Source: Pelagibius sp037652055 (lineage in GTDB: Bacteria > Pseudomonadota > Alphaproteobacteria > Kiloniellales > Kiloniellaceae). Taken from it: a stretch of 64,000 nt of DNA. The notes beneath the pieces were generated by a model. It was not told the origin of the DNA. It saw nothing but the letters and a program-made list of their open reading frames with translations, and searched no databases. The position numbers and the translations under genes are program-made. Location: NCBI RefSeq assembly GCF_037652055.1, contig NZ_JBBKAH010000009.1, forward strand, positions 62,001 through 126,000, written 5' to 3'. Shown in pieces: positions 33,177 through 42,805 of this stretch (positions are counted from its first letter, which is position 1; each line of letters begins with the position of its first letter).

Positions 33177-33938
33177 CTAGAACTGACACCCCGGATCGGG
33201 CGAGTCGAGCGGCTGGAAGGCGACACAGTCGACCTCCGCCGTCAGCGGGTGGCCGGGATAGGCAAAGCGCCCGAGCCAGCGGTCGAGATCCTTGCCGGCC
33301 CAAAGGTGCAGAAAGATTTTGCCGGGTGCCGAGGGCAGGGGGCCGCGCGCGCCCGTCTCCTCATGTACCAGGCGGCCGTCGACGAACCAGCGGATGCTGT
33401 CCGGACGCCACTCGAAGGCATAGAGGTGGAAGTCCTCGGAGGCATCGAAGCCGAGATCGATCATGGTTTCTTTGCCACCGACGCCGTCGGTGAAGTAGTT
33501 GACCTGAACCTGACGCGGCGACTTGCCCAGGAATTCGAAGTCGATCTCGTGGTGGGGGTCGCCGTTGAAGCTGGGACCCGTATAGGTGAAGAAGCCGGTG
33601 ACCACGCCGGGTGCCGCGGCGGCCTTGATGCGGGCTTCGTAGCGGCCGTAGCCGAAGAAGGCGCGCGTCTGGTATTCGCCGGAGGCGTAGGGCCGGCCGG
33701 CGGCGCCGCTATCGCTGAGGCGCAGGACGAGACGGCCGTCCTCGACCGACGCGTGCTCGGCCAGCCAGCCGGTATCGTTCTTCTTCCAGCCGTTGGCCCA
33801 GTTGTGCGACTTGCGCCAGAACGCCTTGTCGTAGGTACTCAAGCGGTCGACGAAGGGGGGCGAGTCAACGGCGCGCGCCGCGACGGTGAGCAGCGCCAGG
33901 CCGGCGAGGATCGCGAGGCCGCTGCGGGAAGGACGCAT
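33177..33938 (-). CDS. Secreted GH16 beta-glycanase (ExoK-like)
   Basis: A 253-aa secreted glycoside hydrolase with a signal peptide (MRPSRSGLAILAGLALLTVAARA). The GH16 catalytic motif EIDFE is intact (nucleophile Glu131, Asp133, acid/base Glu135), within HHEIDFEFLG. GYGRYEARIKAAAAPGVVTGFFTY and WFVDGRLVHEETG are also GH16 hallmarks. In rhizobia ExoK cleaves nascent succinoglycan and controls chain length. Here it lies on the opposite strand within the cluster and is divergent from the ExoM-like gene, so it is probably expressed from its own promoter. Confidence 0.92.
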   Translation of the reverse strand: MRPSRSGLAILAGLALLTVAARAVDSPPFVDRLSTYDKAFWRKSHNWANGWKKNDTGWLAEHASVEDGRLVLRLSDSGAAGRPYASGEYQTRAFFGYGRYEARIKAAAAPGVVTGFFTYTGPSFNGDPHHEIDFEFLGKSPRQVQVNYFTDGVGGKETMIDLGFDASEDFHLYAFEWRPDSIRWFVDGRLVHEETGARGPLPSAPGKIFLHLWAGKDLDRWLGRFAYPGHPLTAEVDCVAFQPLDSPDPGCQF

Positions 33939-34012
33939 GGAAAAGAACCCTCCTGGATTGCGGGTGCGGGGCAGCGAGCAGTCTATCGGTCCGGCGCGGG
34001 AGGGACTGTGTC

Positions 34013-34957
34013 ATGCGTGTAGCGCTTTGCGCAGCAACCTACCAGCGCCCTAAAGGCCTCGCCCGTCTCTTGCAGGCAGTGGCCGCGCTTCAGGCGCCGG
34101 CGAACGCGGACCTCGATCTCGCCGTCGTCATCGTGGACAACAGCGCGGCGGGCGAGGCCAGGGCGCAGGTGGCCGCCGCGCGCGACGGTTTTCCCTGGCC
34201 GCTGCACTACGTCGCCGAGCCGCGCCGCGGCATCACCTTCGCGCGCAACGCCGCCTTGGAAAAGGCGACAGCGCTGGCCGCCGACTTCGTCGCCTTCATC
34301 GACGACGACGAAGTGCCGGCGCCGCGCTGGCTGGACGCCTTGCTATCGGCGCAGCGGCGCAGCGGCGCAACGGCCGTGCTGGGCGCGGTCGAGCCGGTCT
34401 TTCCTCCGGCGACGCCCGAATGGCTGATTGCAGGGCGCTTCTTCGAGACCCACGCTTTTGCCGACGGGGCCGAGATCGACGATGCCCATACCGCCAACGT
34501 GCTGATCGATCTCAAGCGTCTGGCCGCTCTCGGCCTGCGCTTCGATCACCGCTACGCGCTGACCGGCGGCGAGGACACCATGCTGTTCCGCGACCTGCTG
34601 GACGCCGGCGGGCGCATCGTCTATGCCGCCGACGCGGTGGTTTACGAGACGGTGCCGGCCAGCCGCGCGCGGCTTACCTGGCTGCTGCGGCGCTGGTACC
34701 GCACGGGCAACGTCGAAGCCGCGCTCTACCTGCGCGGTCGCCGCCGCGGTGCCTGGCGGCGTCCGTTCAATGTGCTGCGCGGGCTGCTGCGGGTGGCGGT
34801 GGGCGGTGGCCTTTTCCTTGCAAACCTGTTGGTGCTCGGCTTTGGGAGCAAGCACCGCATCGTGCGGCCGCTCTATACCGTCTGCCGCGGATTCGGCATC
34901 CTTTCCAGCAGCCTCGGCTGGAACTACAGCGAATATCGCGAGGTGCACGGAACATGA
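34013..34957 (+). CDS. Family 2 glycosyltransferase (ExoM-like)
   Basis: This 314-aa GT2 enzyme has CAATYQRPKGLARLLQAV at the start, VVIVDNS, EPRRGITFARNAAL and a DDDE metal-binding motif (FIDDDEVPAPRWLD), then a TGGEDTMLFRDLLDAGG catalytic segment. The RRGI(S/T)FARN block and overall length match ExoM of succinoglycan clusters. A hydrophobic segment near residue 265 may anchor it. GGGAGGG precedes the ATG. It faces the GH16 gene across 74 bases. Confidence 0.85.
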   Translation: MRVALCAATYQRPKGLARLLQAVAALQAPANADLDLAVVIVDNSAAGEARAQVAAARDGFPWPLHYVAEPRRGITFARNAALEKATALAADFVAFIDDDEVPAPRWLDALLSAQRRSGATAVLGAVEPVFPPATPEWLIAGRFFETHAFADGAEIDDAHTANVLIDLKRLAALGLRFDHRYALTGGEDTMLFRDLLDAGGRIVYAADAVVYETVPASRARLTWLLRRWYRTGNVEAALYLRGRRRGAWRRPFNVLRGLLRVAVGGGLFLANLLVLGFGSKHRIVRPLYTVCRGFGILSSSLGWNYSEYREVHGT

Positions 34958-35102
34958 TGCGCGCTCAAGCGTCGTTTGTTGGTGTGCTTGGCGTTACCGC
35001 CGCCGGCTGTGACTTTTGTCGAGCATTGGTGGGGGGCAGGAGCACGTTCCTGAACGGCTTTGATAGGTTCGGATTCAACCAACGCGGAGAGCACCCTCGT
35101 CG

Positions 35103-37355
35103 ATGACGATGCAGCGACAGCCGATACCCGACAGCCGCCGATCCGACGGCCTGATGAGTCTCTCGATCCTCCAGGTGCTGGGCATTGTCTGGCGCCGCAA
35201 GTGGATCATCGCCGCCTGCATCGTGGTGGCGCTTTCCGCCGCGATCGTTGCCAACGGTGTCATCACACCGCGCTACACGGCGACCGCTTCCCTCATCGTC
35301 GAGCCGCGCCAACAGACCGTGATCGAGATCGAGTCGGTGATCTCCAGCCTTCCGGTGAGCCTGGAGACCATGCAGAGCGAGGTGCAGGTCATCAAGTCGC
35401 CGACGGTGGCCAAGCGGGTCGTGGACTCTCTGGGCCTTGCCGCCCTCGCCGAGTTCAACCCGGCCCTGGAGGAGTCCGACCCGGGCATCGCCGACGAGAT
35501 CAAGTCGGCGGTCAAGGGCCTGTTCCAGCCGGTCATCGCCTGGCTGCGCGATGAGCCGGCGAACCGCCGCGGGGTCGAACTGGCGCAGGCGCCGGGCACC
35601 TGGGACACGCCGCCCGACGGGCAGCGCCGCGGTTCCAGTGAGACGCGCGTTGTCGGCCGCTTCCTCGCCAATCTCGATGTTGCCATTCAAGGTTCCTCGC
35701 GGGTGATCGAGGTCTCCTACACCACCGACGATCCGCTGTTGTCACAGCAGATCGCCAATGCGGTCGCGCAGGCCTACATCCAGGACCAGGTGAATCTAAA
35801 GTCGCAGGCCCTCGCCGGTGCCAATACCTTCCTCAGCGGCCGTATCGAACAGCTGCGCACCGATGTGGTTGAGGCCGAGCATTCGGTGGAGGCGTTCCGT
35901 GAGACCACGCCGATCATCTCGGAAGACGATGGCACCCTGCTGGCCGAGCAGGTCTACGCGCTGAACCGCAAGAAGATGGACGCGCAGCTGGAGCTCGACA
36001 CCATCAACGAGCGGCTGGCCCGGCTCCAGGCCGCGATGCGCGCCGGCGGCAGAACCGCCTTCGATGGGGTCGCCTCGACGGTGATTGACGAGTTGCGCCT
36101 GGAGGAAATGCGTCTGCGCCAGGAAGAGTCCCAGTTGATGAGTACGCTGGGACCCAAGCATCCAAACGTCGTGTCGCTGCGCTCCGAGCTTGCCAAGCGG
36201 CGGCAACAGATGCGGGAGGAGGCGCAGCGCCTGCTAGGCGGTCTGCAGAACGAACAGGAGATCGCGCTGCAGCGGCTCGGCTCCATCAATGCGTCGCTCG
36301 CAAATCTGCAACAGGATTCCGACACGCTCAATGGCGCACAACTGAAGCTGCGTGCCCTGGAGCGAGAGGCCGAGGCGACGCGGCAGGTCTTCGAGAGCTT
36401 CCTCAACCGCTACAAGGAAACCTCGCAGCTCGACTACGACCAGGCACAGTCGCGCATTCTCTCGCTCGCCAGCATCCCAACCGGCCCGTCGTTTCCAAAG
36501 ACCAAATTGAACTATGCAATCGCTTTCGTGCTGGCCTGTGGTGTCGGCGCGCTCATCATCCTGGCGCTGGAGCTTTCCGTGCGCGGCTACCGCGCGCCCG
36601 AAGAATTGCAGGATGGGACCGGCTTGCCGGTGCTTGCGGTGATCCCCAGGGTGTCGGCCGGCAAGGTGCTCGGCACCGGCCTGGGGCGTTTCCTGGAGAG
36701 CGAGCCGAACTCGGCCTTTGCGGAGGCGCACAAGAACGTCTATGCGGGCCTGCGCGTCGATCGCAGGCAATTCAGCCTCGGCAACGTTCTGCTGATCACC
36801 TCGTCGGTACCCAACGAGGGCAAATCGATCTTCTCGCGCAGCCTGTGCGCCGCCTTGGCCAACAGCGGCCTCAATGTGCTGCTGATCGACTGCGATCTGC
36901 GCGCTTCGGAGGAGGAGCGGCGGCTGGGGCTTTCCGACTTCGTGCTGGGTGACTGTCCCTTGGAGCAGGCCGTCAAGATCGACGAGGAATCGACCCTCTC
37001 GATGCTGGCACCGGGAACCCGGGTGGAGGATCCGCTGGCCGTGCTGCGCTCGCCCAAGCTCGCCAAGTTCCTGAAGGCGGCGTCGCAGCAGTACGATCTC
37101 GTCTGCCTCGACGCGCCGCCGGTCTTGGCGGTCTCCGATGCCGCAACTCTTGCGGAGATGGCGGACCAAACGGTGGTGATCGTGCGCTGGATGAAGACCC
37201 CGCGTCATTTCGTGGCGGCGACCCTGCAGCAGTTGCGGCGCTGCCACGCCCACGTCTCCGGCGTGGTGATGAGCCAGGCCAAGGTGACCCGCAGCGCCAA
37301 GAGCAATCCCTACATGGTGGGCTATGCCGACCGCAGCTTCCGGAAGTACTACTGA
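35103..37355 (+). CDS. ExoP/Wzc-type polysaccharide co-polymerase and tyrosine autokinase
   Basis: A 750-aa inner-membrane protein that controls chain length and links polymerase to export. TM1 is at about residues 33-53 (KWIIAACIVVALSAAIVANGV), followed by a Wzz domain, long periplasmic coiled coils (about 200-450) and TM2 (about 473-495). The cytoplasmic BY-kinase has Walker A SVPNEGKS (about 568-575) and Walker A' LLIDCDLR. The C-terminus is tyrosine-rich (NPYMVGY...FRKYY), as expected for trans-autophosphorylation. It is a single-chain Proteobacterial form like ExoP. A start RBS (GGAGAG) precedes the ATG. Confidence 0.94.
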   Translation: MTMQRQPIPDSRRSDGLMSLSILQVLGIVWRRKWIIAACIVVALSAAIVANGVITPRYTATASLIVEPRQQTVIEIESVISSLPVSLETMQSEVQVIKSPTVAKRVVDSLGLAALAEFNPALEESDPGIADEIKSAVKGLFQPVIAWLRDEPANRRGVELAQAPGTWDTPPDGQRRGSSETRVVGRFLANLDVAIQGSSRVIEVSYTTDDPLLSQQIANAVAQAYIQDQVNLKSQALAGANTFLSGRIEQLRTDVVEAEHSVEAFRETTPIISEDDGTLLAEQVYALNRKKMDAQLELDTINERLARLQAAMRAGGRTAFDGVASTVIDELRLEEMRLRQEESQLMSTLGPKHPNVVSLRSELAKRRQQMREEAQRLLGGLQNEQEIALQRLGSINASLANLQQDSDTLNGAQLKLRALEREAEATRQVFESFLNRYKETSQLDYDQAQSRILSLASIPTGPSFPKTKLNYAIAFVLACGVGALIILALELSVRGYRAPEELQDGTGLPVLAVIPRVSAGKVLGTGLGRFLESEPNSAFAEAHKNVYAGLRVDRRQFSLGNVLLITSSVPNEGKSIFSRSLCAALANSGLNVLLIDCDLRASEEERRLGLSDFVLGDCPLEQAVKIDEESTLSMLAPGTRVEDPLAVLRSPKLAKFLKAASQQYDLVCLDAPPVLAVSDAATLAEMADQTVVIVRWMKTPRHFVAATLQQLRRCHAHVSGVVMSQAKVTRSAKSNPYMVGYADRSFRKYY

Positions 37356-37365
37356 GGTGCCTGTG

Positions 37366-38328
37366 GTGAATGCGACGCCCCGCGTCTCCGTGGTCCTGCC
37401 GGCCTACAACGTTGCCGGCAGCCTGCCCGCCGCCGTCACCTCGGCGCTGAACCAGAGCCTCGCGTCGGTGGAGGTGGTCATTGCCGACGACGGCTCGAGC
37501 GACGGCACCGCCGAGGTTGCTGCCGACCTGGCGCGCGGGGACCCCCGTGTCCGTGTCCTGCGGGCCCACCGCAACGCCGGCGCCGCGGCGGCGCGCAACC
37601 GTGCGATGAAGGCCGCGCGCGGCGACTGGGTGGCGTTGCTCGATGCCGACGACCGCTTCGCGCCGGACCGCCTGGAGCGCCTGACGATGCTGGGCGAGGC
37701 GAGGGATGCCGACGTGATCGTCGACAACCTGCGCCTGGTCGATGCGGCGGGCGAGGTGTGGCATAACGCGTTGCGGGAGGACGATCCTCTGTTCGGCAGC
37801 GAACTGACCGCCGCGGCCTTCGTGTGCCGTAACCTCTTTCTCACCGGCGGATTCAAGCTGGGATATCTGAAGCCGCTGTTCCGGCGGCGATTCCTCGAAG
37901 CGCATGACTTGCGTCAGAACGAGGCGCTGCGCATCGCCGAGGACTTCCACTTCCTGCTCGATTGCCTGCTGGCCGGTGCGCGCGTGGTTGCGGATCCGGA
38001 GGCCGGCTACGACTACCGGCAGGCGCCGGGGTCGCTGTCGCGCGAACTTTCCCTGGCCGACCTCAGGACCCTCAGCGCGGCCAACCGCGCGCTGCTGAGC
38101 CTGCACGAAGTGCGGACCGACAAGGTCCTGTACAAGGCGTTGACCCGGCGCCAGTGGTCGGCCGACCTCAACATCAACTTCATGCTTTTCGTCGAGGCGC
38201 TGAAAGGGCGGCGGATGCTGGCGGCGGGATCCATCTTCGCCCGCAATCCAGATCTGACCCCCTTTCTCGCGTTCTACGGATTGGAGAGCCTGCGCAAGCG
38301 CCTACCTGGAGGACGCCGCCTTGTCTGA
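37366..38328 (+). CDS. Family 2 glycosyltransferase (ExoO-like)
   Basis: About 320 aa. Motifs are SVVLPAYN, IADDGSSDGT, the DxD-type LLDADDRF and EDFHFLLDCLLAGA, which marks the catalytic loop. Several GTG starts are possible (37357, 37363, 37366); GAGG lies at a good distance from 37366. It is a paralogue of the product of 46310-47287: both share GFKLGYLKPLFRRRFL/GFLKPLIRRGFL and EDF.F.L. segments. It should add one sugar to the growing repeat. It overlaps the next gene by 8 bases. Confidence 0.88.
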   Translation: MNATPRVSVVLPAYNVAGSLPAAVTSALNQSLASVEVVIADDGSSDGTAEVAADLARGDPRVRVLRAHRNAGAAAARNRAMKAARGDWVALLDADDRFAPDRLERLTMLGEARDADVIVDNLRLVDAAGEVWHNALREDDPLFGSELTAAAFVCRNLFLTGGFKLGYLKPLFRRRFLEAHDLRQNEALRIAEDFHFLLDCLLAGARVVADPEAGYDYRQAPGSLSRELSLADLRTLSAANRALLSLHEVRTDKVLYKALTRRQWSADLNINFMLFVEALKGRRMLAAGSIFARNPDLTPFLAFYGLESLRKRLPGGRRLV

Positions 38329-39451
38329 ACATCGATTTTCCGGTCGTCCCCTGAAAATTCTTTTCGCCACCGGACACGGCTACCTGCCGCAGCGGGTCGG
38401 CGGCTCGGAAACCTCCAGCCACGAGCTGATCCTGGCCCTGCGCGAGCAGGGGCACGACTGTGCCGTTCTGGCTCACCTGCAGGGCAATGGCAAGCTGGCG
38501 CTGCGCAACCGGGTGCTGATGAAGCTCAGCCGCCGTCCGCTGATCGCCGACAGCCTGCCGGGTTACCGCGTCCACCGCGCCTGGTATCCCGACCGCCACG
38601 CCGCCGAAGCCGTGGCGCGCGAGCGGCCCGACGTGGTCCTGGTTCAGGCCGGTGAGCCGCTGCGCATGGCGGCGGCCTTCCAGGCGACCGGCGTGCGCAC
38701 CCTGGTCTATCTGCGCGACGTGGAATTCCACGAGCTGGGCGGCGATCCTGCCGCGCTGCCCGGGCTGCGCTACATCGCCAATTCGCGGTTCGTCGCCGAG
38801 CGGTTCCGTGACGCCTATGGCCCCGAGCCCGACGTGATCCGCCCGCTGTTCCGCGCCGAACGTTACCGCACCTTGCGCAAGCCAAAGCAGGTCACCTTCG
38901 TCAATCCGCACCCGGTTAAGGGCGTCGACCTGGCCTTCCGGATTGCCGCGCTCTGCCCGGAAATTCCGTTCCGCTTCGTCGAAGGCTGGCCGATGAATGC
39001 CGAAGAGCAGGCGGCGCTGGCGGCGCGGGTGGCCGCGCATCCGAACGTGTCCCTGCAGCCCCGCACCCATGATATGCGGGAGGTCTACCGCGCGACCCAT
39101 ACCCTGCTGGTGCCGAGCCAGTGGGAGGAGGCCTGGGGACGCGTCGCGACCGAGGCGCACTACAGCGGCATCCCGGTACTGGCCAGCGACCGCGGCGGGC
39201 TGCCGGAGGCGGTTGGCGCCGGCGGGCGCGTGCTGCCGCACGATGCCCCGGCGGCCGACTGGGCGGCGGCACTGAGGGTGTTCTGGAACGACCCGGCGGT
39301 CTACCGGGCAGCCTCCGACGCGGCGCTCGCCTATGCCCGGCGGCCGGAGATCGATCCCCGGCGCCAGGTCGCCGAGCTGGCGGCGATCCTGGCGGAAAGC
39401 ACCAGGCCGCCCCAGGCGCCCCCGGCGCCTCCGGTGCAACTCGCCGGTTGA
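38321..39451 (+). CDS. Family 4 glycosyltransferase
   Basis: This 376-aa GT-B enzyme starts at a TTG with GGAGG eight bases upstream. The N-domain has LPQRVGGSETSSHELILALREQGHDC, and the C-domain has VNPHPVKGVDLAFRIAA and the donor site EEAWGRVATEAHYSGIPVLASDRGGLPE, with the EX7E motif (E...E) intact. It is a retaining transferase using a nucleotide sugar. Donor and acceptor are unknown. The proline/alanine-rich C-terminal tail is probably disordered. Confidence 0.87.
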   Translation: MSEHRFSGRPLKILFATGHGYLPQRVGGSETSSHELILALREQGHDCAVLAHLQGNGKLALRNRVLMKLSRRPLIADSLPGYRVHRAWYPDRHAAEAVARERPDVVLVQAGEPLRMAAAFQATGVRTLVYLRDVEFHELGGDPAALPGLRYIANSRFVAERFRDAYGPEPDVIRPLFRAERYRTLRKPKQVTFVNPHPVKGVDLAFRIAALCPEIPFRFVEGWPMNAEEQAALAARVAAHPNVSLQPRTHDMREVYRATHTLLVPSQWEEAWGRVATEAHYSGIPVLASDRGGLPEAVGAGGRVLPHDAPAADWAAALRVFWNDPAVYRAASDAALAYARRPEIDPRRQVAELAAILAESTRPPQAPPAPPVQLAG

Positions 39452-39458
39452 GGCAGCT

Positions 39459-40427
39459 ATGACCGGGCAGCCCATCAAGCTCATCTTCGGCGTCGACGGC
39501 GGCTACAGCCAGCATCTGGCGGTAACCCTGGTCTCGTTGCTGGAGAACAACCCGGCGAACCGCTTCGACATCCTGGTGGTGACGCTCAACATGAGCGCCG
39601 CCGACCGCGACAAGGTCGCCGCGGTGGCGGCGCGCTTCGGCAACGCGGCGCTGCGTTTCCAGCCCTTCGACATCAGCCGCTACAGCCACTTCCGCACCGA
39701 CGGCCACATCTCCCACGCCTCCTACCTGCGCATTTTCATTCCGGAGATCCTGCCCGAGGGCGAGGAGAAGGTGCTGTACCTCGATTGCGACATGGTGATC
39801 CGCCACGACATCGCGCCGCTGTGGAACAGCGAGCTGGGCGACAAGGTACTGGGGGCGGTGCGCAACCCCTTCTTCGTGCGCCACGACGACCTCGGCCTGC
39901 CGCCGGATACCAGCTACTTCAACGCCGGCGTCCTGCTGATGAACCTCAAGCGCTGGCGCGAACTGGACGGCACGGCAAAGCTCATCCGTTTCATCGAGGC
40001 GCACCACGACCATCTCTGGGCGCACGACCAGGACGCGCTGAACGCGGTTTTCCGTGGAGAAATCCGTGAACTGGCGCCGGTGTGGAACTTCCAGACCTCG
40101 ATGCTGTGGAGCGAGCCGGAAGGTCTTTCCCTCAGTTATCCCGCCTACCGCCGGCTGTTGGCGGATCCGGGGATCGTGCACTACACGACACCCTCGAAAC
40201 CCTGGCATTTCAGCAATATGCATCCGTATAAAGGTACTTATTATCAGTATCTTGCAAAGACGCCTTACAGCAGTTTCCAACCCCGTGACCGGGGGCTCGG
40301 CAGCCTGTTGACGCGGCTCGCGCGGGCGCCGCAGGCAGCCTTCCGCGACCGCCTGCCGGATGCCTATTACCCGACGCGGCGGCTGTTCCGCCAAGTGAAG
40401 GCGAAGGCCCTGGGGGTAAGAGCGTGA
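39459..40427 (+). CDS. Family 8 glycosyltransferase
   Basis: This 322-aa GT8 enzyme (LgtC/RfaI-like) starts at the ATG at 39459. It has FGVDGGYSQHLAVTLVSLLENN near the N-terminus, the metal-binding DxD as YLDCDMVIRHD, and SYFNAGVLLMNLKRWRE and HDQDALNAVFRG, all canonical for retaining hexosyltransferases. The conserved late histidine appears in VHYTTPSKPWH. It ends with an ATGA-type overlap into the next glycosyltransferase. GT8 members in such clusters often add galactose or glucose, but the sugar is not determined here. Confidence 0.9.
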   Translation: MTGQPIKLIFGVDGGYSQHLAVTLVSLLENNPANRFDILVVTLNMSAADRDKVAAVAARFGNAALRFQPFDISRYSHFRTDGHISHASYLRIFIPEILPEGEEKVLYLDCDMVIRHDIAPLWNSELGDKVLGAVRNPFFVRHDDLGLPPDTSYFNAGVLLMNLKRWRELDGTAKLIRFIEAHHDHLWAHDQDALNAVFRGEIRELAPVWNFQTSMLWSEPEGLSLSYPAYRRLLADPGIVHYTTPSKPWHFSNMHPYKGTYYQYLAKTPYSSFQPRDRGLGSLLTRLARAPQAAFRDRLPDAYYPTRRLFRQVKAKALGVRA

Positions 40428-41374
40428 TGAGCGGGGAAGAAATCCGCCCTCTCGTCAGCGTGGTCGTCCCCAATTTCAACCGGGAGGCCGAACTGCAGCG
40501 CGCGGTGGACAGCGTGCTGGCGCAGGACTACCCGGCCGTCGAGGTCGTGGTGGTCGACGACGCATCGACCCGGCCCATTCGGCTGGAGGTCCCACCAGCG
40601 GCGCAGGACCGCGTGCACTGGGTCCGCCTGGCGGTGAACCAGGGCGGCGCCACCGCGCGCAATGCCGGTATCGACGCCGCCGCGGGCGAGTTGGTCGCCT
40701 TCCTCGATTCCGACGACGTCTGGACGGCCGGCAAACTGAGCCGCCAGGTGGCGGCATATCTGGCCGACGGCGCCCCCGGTAATGCCGTTTACTACAGCCA
40801 GGTGGTGCTGGACCGCGGCCACGAGACCTTGACGCTGCCGGAGCGGCCGCTGGCCGAAGGCGAGGGGATCGGTGACTACCTGTTTCCCTGGCGCGGCAAC
40901 CTGATCCAGACATCCTCGCTGCTCATGGCCCGCGATCTCGCCGCGCGGGTGCGCTTTCGCGACGGACTGCGCATTCATCAGGACATCGATTTCTGCCTGC
41001 GCCTGCAGCAGGCCGGCGCACGCTTCCGCTTCCAGGCGGAACCGCTGACCCGCTGGCATGCTGACGAGCGCGCCGACCGCATGAGTCACCGACCGAAGTT
41101 CCTGCTGTCGCTCGACTGGCTGGAGACCGTTCACGACATCCTGCCCTTCGCGGCGCGACGGAAGTTCGCCGCACAGCTCGCCGCCAAGATGCCGCCTTAC
41201 GTCTGGCGCGATCCGGGATTGGTGCTGCGCGCCCTCTGGCGCTGCTGGCGCGCGGGCTACATCTCGACACCTTATGCGGTCCGGCTCGCCTCGCAGTTCG
41301 TGGTGCCGCAGCGCTGGAGCGACGGCCTGGCGCGGACGCTCAAGCCGCGCGCGGTGGCGGCCAAACAGCAGTAG
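40424..41374 (+). CDS. Family 2 glycosyltransferase (ExoU/ExoW-like)
   Basis: This 316-aa GT2 enzyme has SVVVPNFNRE, VVVVDDASTRP and the DxD as FLDSDDVW, then HQDIDFCLRLQQAGARF. The start is GTG 40424 or ATG 40427; both overlap the preceding stop. The helical C-terminal region after residue 220 is typical of family 2 enzymes that build side branches. It is the last gene of the rightward glycosyltransferase run and ends 3 bases from the convergent beta-propeller gene. Confidence 0.86.
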   Translation: MMSGEEIRPLVSVVVPNFNREAELQRAVDSVLAQDYPAVEVVVVDDASTRPIRLEVPPAAQDRVHWVRLAVNQGGATARNAGIDAAAGELVAFLDSDDVWTAGKLSRQVAAYLADGAPGNAVYYSQVVLDRGHETLTLPERPLAEGEGIGDYLFPWRGNLIQTSSLLMARDLAARVRFRDGLRIHQDIDFCLRLQQAGARFRFQAEPLTRWHADERADRMSHRPKFLLSLDWLETVHDILPFAARRKFAAQLAAKMPPYVWRDPGLVLRALWRCWRAGYISTPYAVRLASQFVVPQRWSDGLARTLKPRAVAAKQQ

Positions 41375-41377
41375 CCG

Positions 41378-42805
41378 TCAGACCGCGAGGCGGTCGAGAT
41401 GCGCAAGCATCACGCGGCGCCGGCCCTCGGGAGCGCCGTTGAAGCAGATCCGCTTGAAGTCGCGGCTCCAGGCCGGATGCGGATCGAGGCGGAGCGGCCC
41501 GTCGATGCCGAGCGTGTTCACCGTGCAGAGCGTGGTTTCCTCCTCGGCGCCGAGATCGACCAGGCGGAGCGGCACTTCGCCGGCCGGCAAGGCGATGCCC
41601 CGCTCGGCGTAGTAGGGCGCAAGGAAGCGCTGCAGCTCGAAGGGATAGGTATCGGTCAGGAGGTAGCGGGAGCCGGAATCGATGCTGGGGTGCCCGCTGC
41701 CCGGAATCCGTTCGGACAGCGGCGCGAGGCCGGAGCCGTCCTGCGCGGCTTGGCAGAACAGCATCGGCGCACCGTCTTCGGGGGTGGCGTTCAGGACGAT
41801 CCGGCGCCCGTCGGGATGCCAGTTGGGGTGGTGGCCGCGCCGGGCGAGGACATCGGCGCCGACGACGGTGGCCATGGCCGTGTCCCGGCGTTTCGCCGTC
41901 ATCTCCTGCGCTGCGTCCAGGCTGACCACCCAGCGGTCGGTCTTGCGTCCGCTGGCCTTGGGGTAGCTGCGGCGGATCACCTGCATGATCCGGCTGCCGT
42001 CGGCGTTGAGCTTGCTGTGAAAGAGATAGAGGGTGCCGCTGCTGTCGGCTGGGTCGAGCCCGAGGTGGCGGGCGAAGTCGGCGAGGCTGACGAAGAGCCA
42101 GCTTCCGCGGCCTCCCGTATCGCTGCACCAGAGGCCCTCATCCGCGCTGGCGCCCGGCGGCAGGCGGCGTTCCCGGCCGACCGGCTCCGGCACGCCATAG
42201 CCAAGCTGCGTGGCGTTCAGCAGGTCCAGGGCGGGACCGATCGCCCGCCGACCGTCCGGCGAGACATGGTAGGCCGGTCCATCGAGCACGAGCGGCGGCG
42301 TTGTGCCGGTGACGTCGAGGCGTACGCCGACCGCTCTGCCGCCAATGACGTCGTTGGTGTAAAGCGTCCGGTCGTCCGCTCCCCACTGCGCCTGTGCGCC
42401 CAGCTGCAGTGCCCAGCCCTTCGTCGTGTAGAGCCGCCGCAGGATGCCGCTTTCAAGGTCGATGACGCAGACATCGGCTTCGTCGCCGTAGACCGGCTGC
42501 CGGTCGGCATAGGGCATGCGGGTCACCGCCAGGTAGCGTTGGCTGGGGCTGAAGGGGCAGATGTCGAAAAAGGTATGGATATACTCGTAGGCCGCGGCCG
42601 CCGGATCCTTGGGTTCCACGACCCAGACGGGGTAGGCCGTGGTCTCCGGACGGTAAGGGCGCATGGCGACCGGACTCTCGTCAGGGCCGGGACAGAGGAC
42701 TTCCCGCATGCCGGGGCCGATGAGCCGGGTGAGGAATCCGGCGGAGCTTCGCGCGAGTTGCCTGATGCCGGCGGAGACCCGGGCGGGCGCAGTCACGACG
42801 TCCAA
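41378..42805 (-). CDS. TolB/oligogalacturonide-lyase-like beta-propeller protein, unassigned
   Basis: This 475-aa protein shows repeated propeller blades of the WD40/TolB type: FSPSQRYLAVTRMPY, AQWGADDRTLYTND, HPNWHPDGRRIVLNATPED, SGHPSIDSGSRYLLTDTYP and HPAWSRDFKRICFNGAPEGRRRV. No signal peptide is visible. The blade style recalls oligogalacturonate lyase (PL22) and TolB, but I cannot place the catalytic histidine or metal site. It sits in the polysaccharide cluster between the glycosyltransferases and the sulfotransferases, and its start overlaps the upstream sulfotransferase stop by 13 bases. Function is open. Confidence 0.7.
   Translation of the reverse strand: MDVVTAPARVSAGIRQLARSSAGFLTRLIGPGMREVLCPGPDESPVAMRPYRPETTAYPVWVVEPKDPAAAAYEYIHTFFDICPFSPSQRYLAVTRMPYADRQPVYGDEADVCVIDLESGILRRLYTTKGWALQLGAQAQWGADDRTLYTNDVIGGRAVGVRLDVTGTTPPLVLDGPAYHVSPDGRRAIGPALDLLNATQLGYGVPEPVGRERRLPPGASADEGLWCSDTGGRGSWLFVSLADFARHLGLDPADSSGTLYLFHSKLNADGSRIMQVIRRSYPKASGRKTDRWVVSLDAAQEMTAKRRDTAMATVVGADVLARRGHHPNWHPDGRRIVLNATPEDGAPMLFCQAAQDGSGLAPLSERIPGSGHPSIDSGSRYLLTDTYPFELQRFLAPYYAERGIALPAGEVPLRLVDLGAEEETTLCTVNTLGIDGPLRLDPHPAWSRDFKRICFNGAPEGRRRVMLAHLDRLAV

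Noticed and set aside
34954..35106. 50-residue frame overlapping the ExoM-like stop (ATGA)
   Set aside because: The overlap is suggestive, but the peptide has no family resemblance and runs into the ribosome site of the ExoP-like gene.
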